A DNA stretch of 64,000 bases from Gimesia sp. (GTDB taxonomy: Bacteria > Planctomycetota > Planctomycetia > Planctomycetales > Planctomycetaceae), in contig PAJV01000004.1 in assembly GCA_002706765.1 (NCBI GenBank), positions 67,408-131,407 of the forward strand, in the 5' to 3' direction. Position 1 is the first letter of the stretch. Every line of letters begins with the position of its first letter. Shown piece after piece: positions 18,340 to 27,306 of the stretch. Made by a program: the position numbers and the translations under genes. Under the pieces are notes generated by a model. It worked only from the letters and a program-made list of their open reading frames with translations, ran no database searches and was not told where the DNA came from.

Positions 18340-19773
18340 ATGAATAACATAAATCATCCGGCACATCCCATCGCGCGTCGCTGGTTTCTGCAACAATGTG
18401 GTATGGGAGTCGGAGCAATCGCCGTCAATCAACTGCTGCAGGAATCTGGTTACGCCGCCGGCTCAAAGTCTGATCCATCGAAAGATCCACTGGCAGCCCG
18501 TCAGCCGCACCATCCCCCTGCAGCGAAAAATATTATCTTCCTGTTTATGGGCGGTGGACCAAGTCATCTGGAACTGTTCGATAATAAACCGGTTCTGGGC
18601 AAATTTGATGGCAAGTTGCCCCCGGAAGACCTGCTGAAAGGCTATCGGGCCGCGTTTATCAATCCGAATTCCAAATTCCTCGGCCCTAAATTTAAATTTG
18701 CAAAACATGGCGAATGTGGGGCAGAATTATCTGAGTTACTGCCTCATCTCGCAGAAGTCGTCGATGACATCGCCATCGTAAAAAGTATGAAAACGGACGC
18801 CTTCAACCATGCACCAGCCCAGATTCAGGCCCTTACCGGATCCCAGTTATTCGGCAAACCCAGCCTGGGTGCCTGGACAGTCTACGGGCTGGGAAGTGAA
18901 TCGAAAAACCTGCCCGGTTTTGTCGTCTTCAGTTCCGGAAACAAAGGTCCCAGTGGCGGCAGTTCCTGCTGGGGCAGTGGCTTTCTGCCTAGCACGCATC
19001 AGGGTGTCATGTTCCGAGGCGGACAGGAACCAGTACTCTACCTGCAGAATCCACCCGGAGTCTCTGCCCAGCTGCAACGAGATTCACTGGATACGCTCAA
19101 GGCCTTGAACCAGAATCACCTTGATCAGGTGGGCGACCCTGAAATTGCCACCCGGATCAATTCCTTCGAGATGGCCTATCGCATGCAGTCCAGTGCCCCT
19201 GATGTGATGGACCTGGGACAGGAAACCAGGGAAACCCTCGAGATGTACGGTGCTGAACCGGGTAAAACCTCGTTCGCAAATAATTGCCTGCTGGCCCGCC
19301 GACTGGTAGAGCGGGGGGTTCGCTGCGTGCAATTGTTTCATGAATCCTGGGATCAGCACGGCGGGCTGGTCAGCGGATTAAAGAGTAACTGCAAAGCGAC
19401 CGACCAGGCTTCAGCTGCATTAGTCAAAGACCTCAAACAACGTGGTCTGCTAAAAGACACACTTGTCGTCTGGGGGGGAGAATTCGGCCGCACACCAATG
19501 GTACAGGGGGGGAATGATGGTCGCGATCATCATCCGAATGCCTTTACCATGTGGCTCGCCGGTGGCGGGATCAAAGGAGGAACAACCATCGGCGGCTCTG
19601 ACGATTTTGGCTTCAATGTCATCGAAGATGAAGTTCCCGTCTATGATCTGCATGCGACAATCCTGCATCTGCTGGGACTGAATCCGGATCGGCTCTCGTT
19701 CCGCTTCCAGGGACTGGATCAAAAACTGATCGGCGTCAATCCCGCAAAGATCGTCACAAAAATTCTGGCCTGA
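18340..19773 (+). CDS. DUF1501 protein (copy 2)
   Basis: 477 residues starting at the ATG at 18340 (MNNINHP), preceded by AGGTGA. A longer frame running back to 18232 overlaps the PSD1 gene and is not credible. Twin-arginine-like signal: IARRWFLQQCGMGVGAIAV. Family motifs: FLFMGGGPSHLELFD, NLPGFVVFSSG, LVVWGGEFGRTPM and GRDHHPNAFTMWLAGGG. It forms an operon with the PSD1 gene upstream. A strong terminator begins 9 bp after the stop. Confidence 0.9.
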   Translation: MNNINHPAHPIARRWFLQQCGMGVGAIAVNQLLQESGYAAGSKSDPSKDPLAARQPHHPPAAKNIIFLFMGGGPSHLELFDNKPVLGKFDGKLPPEDLLKGYRAAFINPNSKFLGPKFKFAKHGECGAELSELLPHLAEVVDDIAIVKSMKTDAFNHAPAQIQALTGSQLFGKPSLGAWTVYGLGSESKNLPGFVVFSSGNKGPSGGSSCWGSGFLPSTHQGVMFRGGQEPVLYLQNPPGVSAQLQRDSLDTLKALNQNHLDQVGDPEIATRINSFEMAYRMQSSAPDVMDLGQETRETLEMYGAEPGKTSFANNCLLARRLVERGVRCVQLFHESWDQHGGLVSGLKSNCKATDQASAALVKDLKQRGLLKDTLVVWGGEFGRTPMVQGGNDGRDHHPNAFTMWLAGGGIKGGTTIGGSDDFGFNVIEDEVPVYDLHATILHLLGLNPDRLSFRFQGLDQKLIGVNPAKIVTKILA

Positions 19774-19781
19774 AATAAAAG

Positions 19782-19815
19782 AAAAACCCCTTATCAAAAC
19801 TGACAAGGGGTTTTT
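19782..19815 (+). terminator. Bidirectional rho-independent terminator
   Basis: AAAAACCCCTT and AAGGGGTTTTT form an 11-bp perfect stem. The T-run serves the DUF1501 operon and the A-run on the other side serves the convergent SDR gene. Confidence 0.85.
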
Positions 19816-19839
19816 CAATTTTTGGTTCCGCAACTCGTA

Positions 19840-20784
19840 TCAGGCAGCAATTTCCTGCTCGTAGAGTCGAACGGGGGCATTGTTTAACCGGTTCAGATAA
19901 CCATTGTGCTTCTGATCGAACAGACGCTGTAACCCGTCATCCAGCATCGGCATCGAAATGCTGAGTGACCGACGGATTTTGCGTGTATGCAGTGAAGTCT
20001 CGCCGTTGGCAAAACCGGTGGTCCGTTCATTTAAAACGGTCGCCCGGGGAAGCATCGGTACCGTCAGCCCGAAAGTGGCCGCCAGGCGCTGCACGAATTC
20101 GATGGGGCTGATACGTTCGCCACCAGCCACATGGAAGGTCCCCGTCAAGCGTTCCTGATACGCGTGTTCGATGATCGCTGCCAGATCTGTTGCCAGCAAA
20201 GGAGTGGCATGCCGATAACAGTCCTGACTGGAAAATGACCCGTTTTCCAGAGACTGCACCAGGCTTTCGACCTGACCCTGACCGTAAGCAGCAGGAGTCC
20301 AGCCAAACACATTGGTTCGGATAATCAGCGTGTTGTCACACAGACTGACTTCACGTTCAATGGCACGCAGCACTTCGGCCTGACGGCTTTCACAAAAACC
20401 CTGACACTCCTCTTCATGGAACATCCAGGGCCCGGTAAATACCGCATCAGAAGAAATATGTGTGAAGCGGGCTGAATGCAACTCAGCAGCATTCACCCAG
20501 TTTCGCGCTGCGAGCACGGGATCCTTTGTCGCAAACTTCTCAGGATCGACTGTCCAGGCAGAATTTGCGGCAACGCCACAATAGACCACCCAGTTGGGAC
20601 GCACCATCGACAGCCAGTGCTCGGCTGTTTCGACATCGTCTTCCAGATAAGTTTGAGTTTCACATCCCTGGATGGAAACTGGTGAAGCTGAAGTTAATCC
20701 GACAACCCGATATCGACTGGATAAACAGGTTGCAATATTTGCCCCGGCAACCGTATCAAGTCCAATAACCAGAACTGTTTCCAC
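19840..20784 (-). CDS. SDR-fold sugar-nucleotide reductase-like protein (RmlD-like), catalytic residues altered
   Basis: 314 residues with a GTG start (METVLVIG) preceded by GGAGG at good spacing. The overall pattern matches extended SDR / dTDP-4-dehydrorhamnose reductase-like proteins: N-terminal nucleotide-binding strand, THISSDAVFTGPW, LIIRTNVFGWTP, TGTFHVAGGERIS and a C-terminal substrate region. However, the glycine-rich loop is degenerate (GLDTVAGANIA) and the usual YxxxK catalytic pair is replaced by FCESR. It may bind a nucleotide sugar without the standard chemistry. It stands alone behind a shared terminator. Confidence 0.7.
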   Translation of the reverse strand: METVLVIGLDTVAGANIATCLSSRYRVVGLTSASPVSIQGCETQTYLEDDVETAEHWLSMVRPNWVVYCGVAANSAWTVDPEKFATKDPVLAARNWVNAAELHSARFTHISSDAVFTGPWMFHEEECQGFCESRQAEVLRAIEREVSLCDNTLIIRTNVFGWTPAAYGQGQVESLVQSLENGSFSSQDCYRHATPLLATDLAAIIEHAYQERLTGTFHVAGGERISPIEFVQRLAATFGLTVPMLPRATVLNERTTGFANGETSLHTRKIRRSLSISMPMLDDGLQRLFDQKHNGYLNRLNNAPVRLYEQEIAA

Positions 20785-21413
20785 GCCGCGCCTCCATGCT
20801 TAGACGTTGTTGTAATATCAGTCAGTAAAAGTTTCACTTTTCAAGCTCTCGCCCGGAACGAAACTGTTTGACATCTCAGTAGTTCTACGAAAGTTGTTCT
20901 CGCTAACCAATCCATTTGTTTCGCGAGGGGCGGATTATAGATGGCATTCCTGATTTTCACCAACCCCAATTTTAAAGAGAAATTCATGGTACCTGTTCGC
21001 TGTCTTTCTCACGTTTCATTTTGAGGTTTCGAGAGCAGAAAACGTTACCCCTTTCAAGAATCCGGTGGACATGCTGGTCACTTCTCCCACCTCGATTCTG
21101 CTCTGATTCCGCTGCTCATGAAAAATTATTTTTTCAAAAAACAGATTGAAAATTGAAAAAAGATTAAAGGTTTGCCGCTTTTTTATTTCATTTCATTCTT
21201 TCGTATTGACCTGATTCTGGAAAAGCAATATCTTCCCGCCGCACATTAGTGATTCCTGCGCCTGTTCTATAGGCTGGTCACTCACCTCCCACGATGATAC
21301 CCCTCAATTGATTCATAAATAACACTTCGAGTTACTAATACAGTGATCTGTTGCTTGAAGAAATTCAAATCATTCAGCAACCCGTTCCCTTTCTTACAAA
21401 GATTATTGAAACC
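20785..21413. other. AT-rich divergent intergenic region
   Basis: About 630 bp between the SDR gene (minus) and the next plus-strand gene. It contains A/T-rich tracts around 21120-21190. No hairpin, repeat or small gene was recognised. A TTG-initiated extension of the downstream gene could reach 21351. Confidence 0.4.
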
Positions 21414-22424
21414 ATGTCCGTCTCGCGTCATTTACCGGATTATCCGATCCTGCTGGCTGGAGTTTCGACTCCTGTCGTAAAAGGACTGTGCGAAATGGGA
21501 CTGCCGGTGACAGAACTCCAGGACGATCTGGCACAGCTGCTGGGATATCAGTCAACCCGCTGGAACCTGCTGCTGGTTGGTTCGCAGAAATGCTTCAATG
21601 AGCAGGATTTGCAGACTCTCTCTCGCTGCAGAATCCCCATCATTGATCTGGCGGAATTCAATAATAAAACCGGTACCGGCCGCACGATTCCGGAACTGGC
21701 GAAGAAAGCCAACACGGGTGTCGAACAGTTCAACTCACAGTTTGTGGTTCAATTGAAAACACGTATTCAACAGTCGGGAGGCGCCTGGATCCGTCTGGGT
21801 GATTATCCTTATCCCTACCAGGGCGTGATCTGTTATGACGAATCTGCACTTGGTAATGATTTTCGAGAATTCTCAAATGTAATGAGCCCCTTACCAGTCT
21901 CGCTGGAACTACTGCATTGCAAATCGGAAGCAGAATGGCAGGCGGCATCAAATTCAGAAACTCAGAGAAAACTGCGGATTGACCTGGTCAGCAGATACCG
22001 TCAGGGGTTACCGGTATCACTGTCTACCGTCAGCTCCCGCGGAGAACTCACGCAGTTATTTCAAGACATTCATCTGGATCGCAAACAGATGTCGCTGGTC
22101 TGGGTGACTTCACTCGATACATTTTTTCGCTGGTGGAAATTGAGAAGCGAATTCTCAGTCAGTATTAACCGACTCTCCACCGGCTGGGAAACCATTATCT
22201 CTGGAAACTTTGAAGGTTTCAGCCCCGGGCTGCAGATCTGGAGAAGTCAGCATTCTGCCACGGTTGCCTTAAACCGGGGGGTGAATGAAATCAGAGATGA
22301 CCTGACAGCATTCTCCAACAACTCCGGACGCCATCCCGGCGGATTTACTGCACATTGGGCGGGAGTCTCTTCCAGCCTGATTCCATTTGATTTCAAAAAT
22401 TTCGCAGCAGCTGCTGCTTCGTAA
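21414..22424 (+). CDS. Conserved planctomycete-type hypothetical protein
   Basis: I start it at the ATG at 21414 (MSVSRHLPDYPILLAG; 336 residues). A TTG start at 21351 would add 21 residues. There is no signal peptide or TM segment. The stretch LVWVTSLDTFFRWWKLRSEF (about residues 243-262) resembles the C-terminal end of polysaccharide-deacetylase-like domains in planctomycete proteins, but no catalytic motif is seen, so I assign no function. The C-terminus ends in alanines. The small lipoprotein gene follows after 84 bp. Confidence 0.7.
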   Translation: MSVSRHLPDYPILLAGVSTPVVKGLCEMGLPVTELQDDLAQLLGYQSTRWNLLLVGSQKCFNEQDLQTLSRCRIPIIDLAEFNNKTGTGRTIPELAKKANTGVEQFNSQFVVQLKTRIQQSGGAWIRLGDYPYPYQGVICYDESALGNDFREFSNVMSPLPVSLELLHCKSEAEWQAASNSETQRKLRIDLVSRYRQGLPVSLSTVSSRGELTQLFQDIHLDRKQMSLVWVTSLDTFFRWWKLRSEFSVSINRLSTGWETIISGNFEGFSPGLQIWRSQHSATVALNRGVNEIRDDLTAFSNNSGRHPGGFTAHWAGVSSSLIPFDFKNFAAAAAS

Positions 22425-22507
22425 AAAACTGATTTTCCCCGATGAAAGCTTGATTTCAGCGATAGAATTTTTCTCTCGCTATTTTGTAGAAGAAAAGGAT
22501 TGAACTC

Positions 22508-22798
22508 ATGAAACGTTTCGGAATTACGATGCTGGGTCTTGCGTTGATCGCCCTGACAACAGGTTGCCAGTGCGGAAGATATGGCTCATGTGGCAGCTGT
22601 AATTACGGCCCCACAATGGCACCTTTCAGTGGTGGCGGCTGTTCAACCGGTAATTGCGGTGTTGGTGCTCCTACTTATGCACCTCAGGGAGCCTACAACA
22701 CTTACGATACCTATCAGTCAACCGCCGGTGCACCAGTAATCCAGGGATCTGTACCTACCACAGCATACGCTCCCCTGGATCCACTGCCGATGTATTAA
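22508..22798 (+). CDS. Small Gly/Cys-rich lipoprotein
   Basis: A 96-residue secreted lipoprotein. The signal peptide MKRFGITMLGLALIALTTGC ends in a lipobox (LTTGC) with Cys20 as the lipidation site. The mature part is unusually rich in Gly, Cys and Tyr (for example CGRYGSCGSCNYG), then becomes Thr/Pro/Tyr-rich without clear fold. The start ATG follows AAAGGATTGAACTC, a good ribosome-binding site. Such small cysteine-rich lipoproteins are known in planctomycetes, but their role is unknown. Confidence 0.75.
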   Translation: MKRFGITMLGLALIALTTGCQCGRYGSCGSCNYGPTMAPFSGGGCSTGNCGVGAPTYAPQGAYNTYDTYQSTAGAPVIQGSVPTTAYAPLDPLPMY

Positions 22799-22804
22799 CG
22801 GTTT

Positions 22805-22878
22805 CCGGGAATTCACTACTCCCGGGCGCAATGTCAGCCCGGCCTGGTTCAGGCCGAGTGGCCGGTAAAATTGCGCCC
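22805..22878 (+). other. Nested stem-loop region downstream of the lipoprotein gene
   Basis: Two adjacent structures are visible. CCGGGA/TCCCGG pairs across 22805-22825. A 9-bp perfect stem GGGCGCAAT (22824-22832) / ATTGCGCCC (22870-22878) encloses a 6-bp perfect hairpin GGCCTG-GTT-CAGGCC (22841-22855). No T-run follows, so it is not a standard terminator. It may be a 3' UTR structure or a small RNA. Confidence 0.5.
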
Positions 22879-23083
22879 CGTACTGATCCCGGTCCGCGCG
22901 GCACAAAATACTGCAACAAAGCAATTGTTCGCGGACATATGGATTGTATCTGCAGTTCAGCCTTGATATACAGGTATTAATGGTTATCCGTCATCAATGC
23001 TGCGCATACCTTGCGTACAAAATGATGGTCTTTGGTTTCAAGAACTCCGTCTGTATATCATACCCTGCCGGGTATCTGCTATT

Positions 23084-23674
23084 ATGCCTGCTTTGCAAAT
23101 CGTCAATTATCCTCATCCGGCCCTTCGCTGGAAATCCAAACCTGTCAAAAGCATCACACCCGAGTTGCGCGATATCGTGCGGAACATGTTTGATCTCATG
23201 TACGAAGCACGCGGCATCGGCCTGGCTGCCAATCAGGTCGCACTTCCCTATCGCCTGTTTGTGATCAATCTCACTTCGGATCCCAATGAAACCGAAGAAG
23301 AATTTGTGTTCATTAACCCGGAGATCACGAAACGCAAAGGGACCGCCGAGGGGGAAGAAGGCTGCTTGAGTCTGCCGCAGGTTTATGGCGATGTGAAACG
23401 TTCGGAAGAAATCACTGTCGAAGCTTATGATCTGGATGGTCAGCTGTTTGAAATCACTCTGGATGATCTCGCAGCGCGGGCCGTGCAACATGAACATGAT
23501 CATATTGAAGGCATCATGTTTCCTGATCGGATGGTTGAAGCCAAACGCAATGAAATTGATGTTCTGATTGCCGATTTTGAAGCAGAATTTCGCCACAAAC
23601 AGGAAACGGGAGAGTACCCGTCTAATGAAGAAATTCGCAAACAACTGGCGCAACTCGAACAGGAACTGGGCTGA
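23084..23674 (+). CDS. def: Peptide deformylase
   Basis: Removes the N-formyl group from nascent proteins in the cytoplasm. All three family motifs are present: GIGLAANQV, EGCLSLP (metal-binding Cys) and QHEHDHIEG (HExDH-type, two metal His and the catalytic Glu). I start it at the ATG at 23084 (MPALQIVNYPHPALR), giving 196 residues, the usual length; the frame upstream of that adds 29 unrelated residues. The formyltransferase fmt follows 119 bp downstream, the classic def-fmt pairing. Confidence 0.95.
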   Translation: MPALQIVNYPHPALRWKSKPVKSITPELRDIVRNMFDLMYEARGIGLAANQVALPYRLFVINLTSDPNETEEEFVFINPEITKRKGTAEGEEGCLSLPQVYGDVKRSEEITVEAYDLDGQLFEITLDDLAARAVQHEHDHIEGIMFPDRMVEAKRNEIDVLIADFEAEFRHKQETGEYPSNEEIRKQLAQLEQELG

Positions 23675-23793
23675 GACCTTAGCGCCTGTGTCATCGTTCA
23701 AGGTGCATTCCGTTTACTCTTCAACTGTGGGTCCAGCCCGAACTCTTAGCTGCAATTATTTTCCTGAACGATCCGCAATGAGGAGACACCACA

Positions 23794-24795
23794 GTGGCAT
23801 TAAAAGTGGTCATGATGGGCACCGGCACTTTTGCCATCCCTGCATTCCAGTCGCTCATCCAATCACAACATGAAGTGCTGGGCCTGTATACGCAGCCTGA
23901 TCGCACCGGTCGGGGACATCATCGCCATAAAAACCCGATGAAAGAACTCGCACTGGAGCATGAAATCCCCGTTTTCCAGCCTGCGAAAATTAATACACCA
24001 GAGTCCCTGGAGGAACTTAGCCAGTTGCAGGCAGATGTACTGCTCGTAGCCGCTTATGGACAGATCCTTTCTCAGAAACTGCTGGATCTGCCCCGCCTGG
24101 GTGCATTCAATCTGCACGCTTCGCTTCTACCCGCCTATCGGGGTGCTGCTCCGATTCTTTATGCAATTCGTAATGGAGAGACCCGCACCGGCGTTTCCCT
24201 GTTTCGGATCGAACGGACCCTGGATTCCGGTCCCGTCGCAGCCATGGTGGAAACGTTAATCAACCCGAAAGAAACCACCGGCATGTTACAGGATCGCCTG
24301 GCGGAACTGGCTGCGCCCCTCGCCATGGAGGTTCTGGATCAGATTGAGCAGGGAACACTGGTTGAAACCCCACAGGATCATGCAGCCGCCACGTTCGCTC
24401 CCACACTCGACAAGCAGGAAGGCGCCATCGACTGGAATCAGTCCGCCGAGCAGATTGCCTGCCATGTACGGGCCATGCAACCCTGGCCGAGCCCGTTTTC
24501 GTTTCTGCTGCAGTCCGGACATGAACCACTCAGATTACTGATTCTGGATGTCGAAAAACTCTCCCCGGCCGCACAGGAATCACTGGAAATGGAACCTCAA
24601 GTATTGGATGTCGAACCAGGTACGGTCGTTTTCAGCAATACCAAACGCGTGGTAATCTGCACAGGAGAGGGGCTGCTGGAAATCAAACAGATCCAGCCCC
24701 AGGGGAAACGCGCCATGGAAATCAGCCAGTTTTTATGTGGCAAGCAGATCAGACCCGGTGATATCTTCGGCAATCCGCCCCTGAACAGCAACTAA
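23794..24795 (+). CDS. fmt: Methionyl-tRNA formyltransferase
   Basis: Transfers a formyl group from 10-formyl-THF to initiator Met-tRNA. The 333-residue protein has the Rossmann-like N-terminal domain with the signature NLHASLLPAYRGAAPI (Asn-His and SLLP) and the C-terminal OB-type domain starting near residue 205 (FAPTLDKQEGAIDW). The start is GTG at 23794, preceded by GAGGAG at proper spacing. Its partner def lies directly upstream. The call is firm. Confidence 0.95.
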   Translation: MALKVVMMGTGTFAIPAFQSLIQSQHEVLGLYTQPDRTGRGHHRHKNPMKELALEHEIPVFQPAKINTPESLEELSQLQADVLLVAAYGQILSQKLLDLPRLGAFNLHASLLPAYRGAAPILYAIRNGETRTGVSLFRIERTLDSGPVAAMVETLINPKETTGMLQDRLAELAAPLAMEVLDQIEQGTLVETPQDHAAATFAPTLDKQEGAIDWNQSAEQIACHVRAMQPWPSPFSFLLQSGHEPLRLLILDVEKLSPAAQESLEMEPQVLDVEPGTVVFSNTKRVVICTGEGLLEIKQIQPQGKRAMEISQFLCGKQIRPGDIFGNPPLNSN

Positions 24796-24914
24796 CGTAC
24801 ATCTATTTTCGCTAAAACAGAGAGTTCACTCTTGCCGCATTTTACGGATTCTGAGATGATTCCGCCCCTGCACTGAGGCGAAGCAGATTTAAGAAACACA
24901 AGGAAGTGAATTCG

Positions 24915-25247
24915 ATGCGCCGAATCATCGCGGCACTGATCTTCATGCTCATGGGAGCGGGAGGCATGTATGCTGCCTTTGAATATCATATTGTCCAATC
25001 CAGGGAAGGCTGGTTCTTTATCCCCAAGTCTGAAGCGGGCTTGCAGGATACCTATGCCGACATCCGTGAATGGGAGGCGACCACCTGGAAAAACCATCCC
25101 CTGCTCGCGCAATCGCTGATCCAGAATGGCAAAGGAAATCTCATTATCCAATCCGCATCGAACGGTATCTTCGACGGATTCTTTCCGAATTCAGATAAAA
25201 AACGTTCTGCAGCCCGGCAGGCCACTCCTGCCATACGCACTGAATAA
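24915..25247 (+). CDS. Small membrane-anchored hypothetical protein
   Basis: 110 residues from the ATG at 24915 (MRRIIAALIFMLMGAGG), chosen over a GTG 9 bases earlier because AAGGAAG sits at ideal spacing. A single N-terminal hydrophobic segment (about residues 2-22) could be a signal anchor. The rest is a short soluble tail with YADIREWEATTWKNHP and no recognisable domain. It lies between fmt and a lipoprotein peptidase gene and may be co-transcribed with either. Function unknown. Confidence 0.65.
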   Translation: MRRIIAALIFMLMGAGGMYAAFEYHIVQSREGWFFIPKSEAGLQDTYADIREWEATTWKNHPLLAQSLIQNGKGNLIIQSASNGIFDGFFPNSDKKRSAARQATPAIRTE

Positions 25248-25347
25248 ACTGGTAGACCTCCCGAATTAACTTCTTTCATTGCCTCATGAGATAACACTGC
25301 CAACCGTGAAATCAGAAAACCCCGTCAGTCGAGACAAGACTTCAGAC

Positions 25348-26178
25348 ATGCTGTCGCGAGTCGTACTCAAAGCAATTGTTTTGAGTACCTGTGTATTGTC
25401 TTGCCTGTTGCTTTCTGCCGGCTGTCATTCGGTTGCCAAAAATCAGTCCGTCCATCTGCCCGCCCGCCACAGTGTCAGTGCTGAGCAACTGATCGTACTC
25501 AGTGATTTTAAACTGGGACAGGACCATGAACTCTTTCAGGATCTGATTAAACTGCGCGAAGATGTTGGTGAGACATTGAATATTCCACTCAACAGCGAGC
25601 AGGTCACCGTCTATCTGTTTTCGAACCAGGAAGAATACCGCAATTACCTGGATTTAACGTATCCCGGTTTGCCTCCGCGACGTGCTTACTTTGTTGGTAC
25701 GCCCAAGGAACTCGCCGTCTATACATTCTGGGGCGACCGTATCCAGGAAGACCTGCGACACGAATTCACACATGGCCTGTTACATGCCAGCCTGAAGACG
25801 GTTCCACTCTGGCTGGATGAAGGTCTTGCCGAGTACTTCGAGGTGGCCGGTAACACACCGGGCCAGATCAACCGTGATCATGCTTCACGACTCTCCGCCG
25901 CGCTGAACAATGGCTGGAAACCCGATATGAAACGGCTGGAACAGCTCGAAAAAGTATCACAGATGCAGCGGGTTGATTACCAGGAAGCCTGGGCCTGGGT
26001 CCATTTCATGTTAAACAGCACCCCGGAAACGAAAGACACTCTGCTCGAATATCTGGCGGAATTGAAAAGCAACGAAAAGCCGGAGGTCTTGAGTGCACGA
26101 CTCCCCCGCCATATTCCTGGTGTCGATGAACGCTTTGTGAATTATGTCGCTTCCCTGAATACGTTTCCGACCCGGTAA
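25348..26178 (+). CDS. Lipoprotein with HExxH metallopeptidase-like domain (DUF1570-type)
   Basis: A 276-residue lipoprotein starting at the ATG at 25348 (MLSRVVLKAIVLSTCVL). The lipobox is LLSAGC. The mature domain carries RHEFTHGLLHA (HExxH zinc motif) followed by PLWLDEGLAEYFE, whose glutamate would be the third zinc ligand of a gluzincin. The frame extends upstream to a TTG at 25279, but that would bury the signal peptide. It is related in design to the partial gene at the left edge. Substrate unknown; probably acts on the periplasmic side. Confidence 0.78.
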   Translation: MLSRVVLKAIVLSTCVLSCLLLSAGCHSVAKNQSVHLPARHSVSAEQLIVLSDFKLGQDHELFQDLIKLREDVGETLNIPLNSEQVTVYLFSNQEEYRNYLDLTYPGLPPRRAYFVGTPKELAVYTFWGDRIQEDLRHEFTHGLLHASLKTVPLWLDEGLAEYFEVAGNTPGQINRDHASRLSAALNNGWKPDMKRLEQLEKVSQMQRVDYQEAWAWVHFMLNSTPETKDTLLEYLAELKSNEKPEVLSARLPRHIPGVDERFVNYVASLNTFPTR

Positions 26179-26333
26179 TGTCTTTTCAAACCCTGATTTC
26201 CCGAAACGCCACGACAGTTTCGTCCGGCTCTGGCTTGGGTGTCATCCCGCAATCCGCTAAGATACAGCACAAACTGCGTGTTTTGTGATCCTGCCTGACG
26301 GGATCTCCTCCCACCGTTAACCGGATTGATGTC

Positions 26334-27197
26334 ATGCTGGCCCGACTGCGCCTTCTGCTGGAACTGATTCGTTTCAGCCATACTATATTTGCTCTCCCGT
26401 TTGCCCTCTTATCTGCGGTCCTGGCCTGGCGTGGTCAACAGGTTCGCTGGCAGGAACTGGTGGGAATTCTTTTATGTATGCTGTTTGCCCGCTCTGCAGC
26501 CATGGCGTTTAACCGGCTCGTGGACCGCGAAATTGATGCACAAAACCCACGGACGCAAAGCCGCCACCTCCCGGCCGGATTGATCAGTGTTCGGACTGTC
26601 ACAATTTTTACGATCCTGACCTCACTGGCATTTATCGCCTCGACAATCCTGTTTCTGCCCAATCGCTGGCCCCTCTATCTTTCGATCCCCGTCCTGCTGT
26701 TTCTGTTGGGATATTCTTATGCGAAACGCTTCACCATTTTCTGCCATTACTGGCTCTCCACCGCACTGATGCTCTCACCCCTCGCTGCCTGGATCGCCAT
26801 TCGTGGCAGCCTGTCACTGGAACCGCTGCTGCTGGGAGCCGTGGTGTTTTTCTGGGTTGGCGGATTTGATATTATCTACGCCTGTCAGGATGTCCATTTT
26901 GATCAGGAAACCAGACTGTCCAGTATTCCCTCCCGCTGGGGAATCAGAAAAGCGCTGCGATTTGCCATGTTCAGTCATTTCATGACAATCATCTGCCTGT
27001 TCAGCCTCTGGTACGTCGCAGCTTTGGGAATCCCGTTTTTGATTGCCGTCCTTGCAGTAGCCGGGCTTCTGATTTATGAACATCTGCTGGTCAATCCCGA
27101 TGATCTGGGACGTGTGAATCTGGCCTTTTTTCATGTGAACGCCATCATCAGTATTGGATTGTTCTTTGTGGGATTGATCGACGTCTGGCTCGCATAA
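26334..27197 (+). CDS. UbiA-family polyprenyltransferase, probably menaquinone pathway (MqnP-like)
   Basis: An inner-membrane enzyme that attaches a polyprenyl chain to an aromatic acid. The 287-residue protein has about 8 TM segments and both aspartate-rich motifs: NRLVDREIDAQNPRT (NxxxDxxxD) and DIIYACQDVHFDQE (DxxYxxxDxxxD). The next gene is mqnE, so the likely job is prenylation in the futalosine route to menaquinone (MqnP), rather than ubiquinone synthesis. That assignment is from context. No signal peptide; start ATG at 26334. Confidence 0.87.
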   Translation: MLARLRLLLELIRFSHTIFALPFALLSAVLAWRGQQVRWQELVGILLCMLFARSAAMAFNRLVDREIDAQNPRTQSRHLPAGLISVRTVTIFTILTSLAFIASTILFLPNRWPLYLSIPVLLFLLGYSYAKRFTIFCHYWLSTALMLSPLAAWIAIRGSLSLEPLLLGAVVFFWVGGFDIIYACQDVHFDQETRLSSIPSRWGIRKALRFAMFSHFMTIICLFSLWYVAALGIPFLIAVLAVAGLLIYEHLLVNPDDLGRVNLAFFHVNAIISIGLFFVGLIDVWLA

Positions 27198-27306
27198 GTG
27201 GCTCTGAAACGTCATAATAAATACCGTCCCGCAGTGTGTAGTCTTCGCGACTGCCAGGCATAAGATTAGAACACCCTCCAATCGAAAAGAATCAACAGTC
27301 AGTCTG

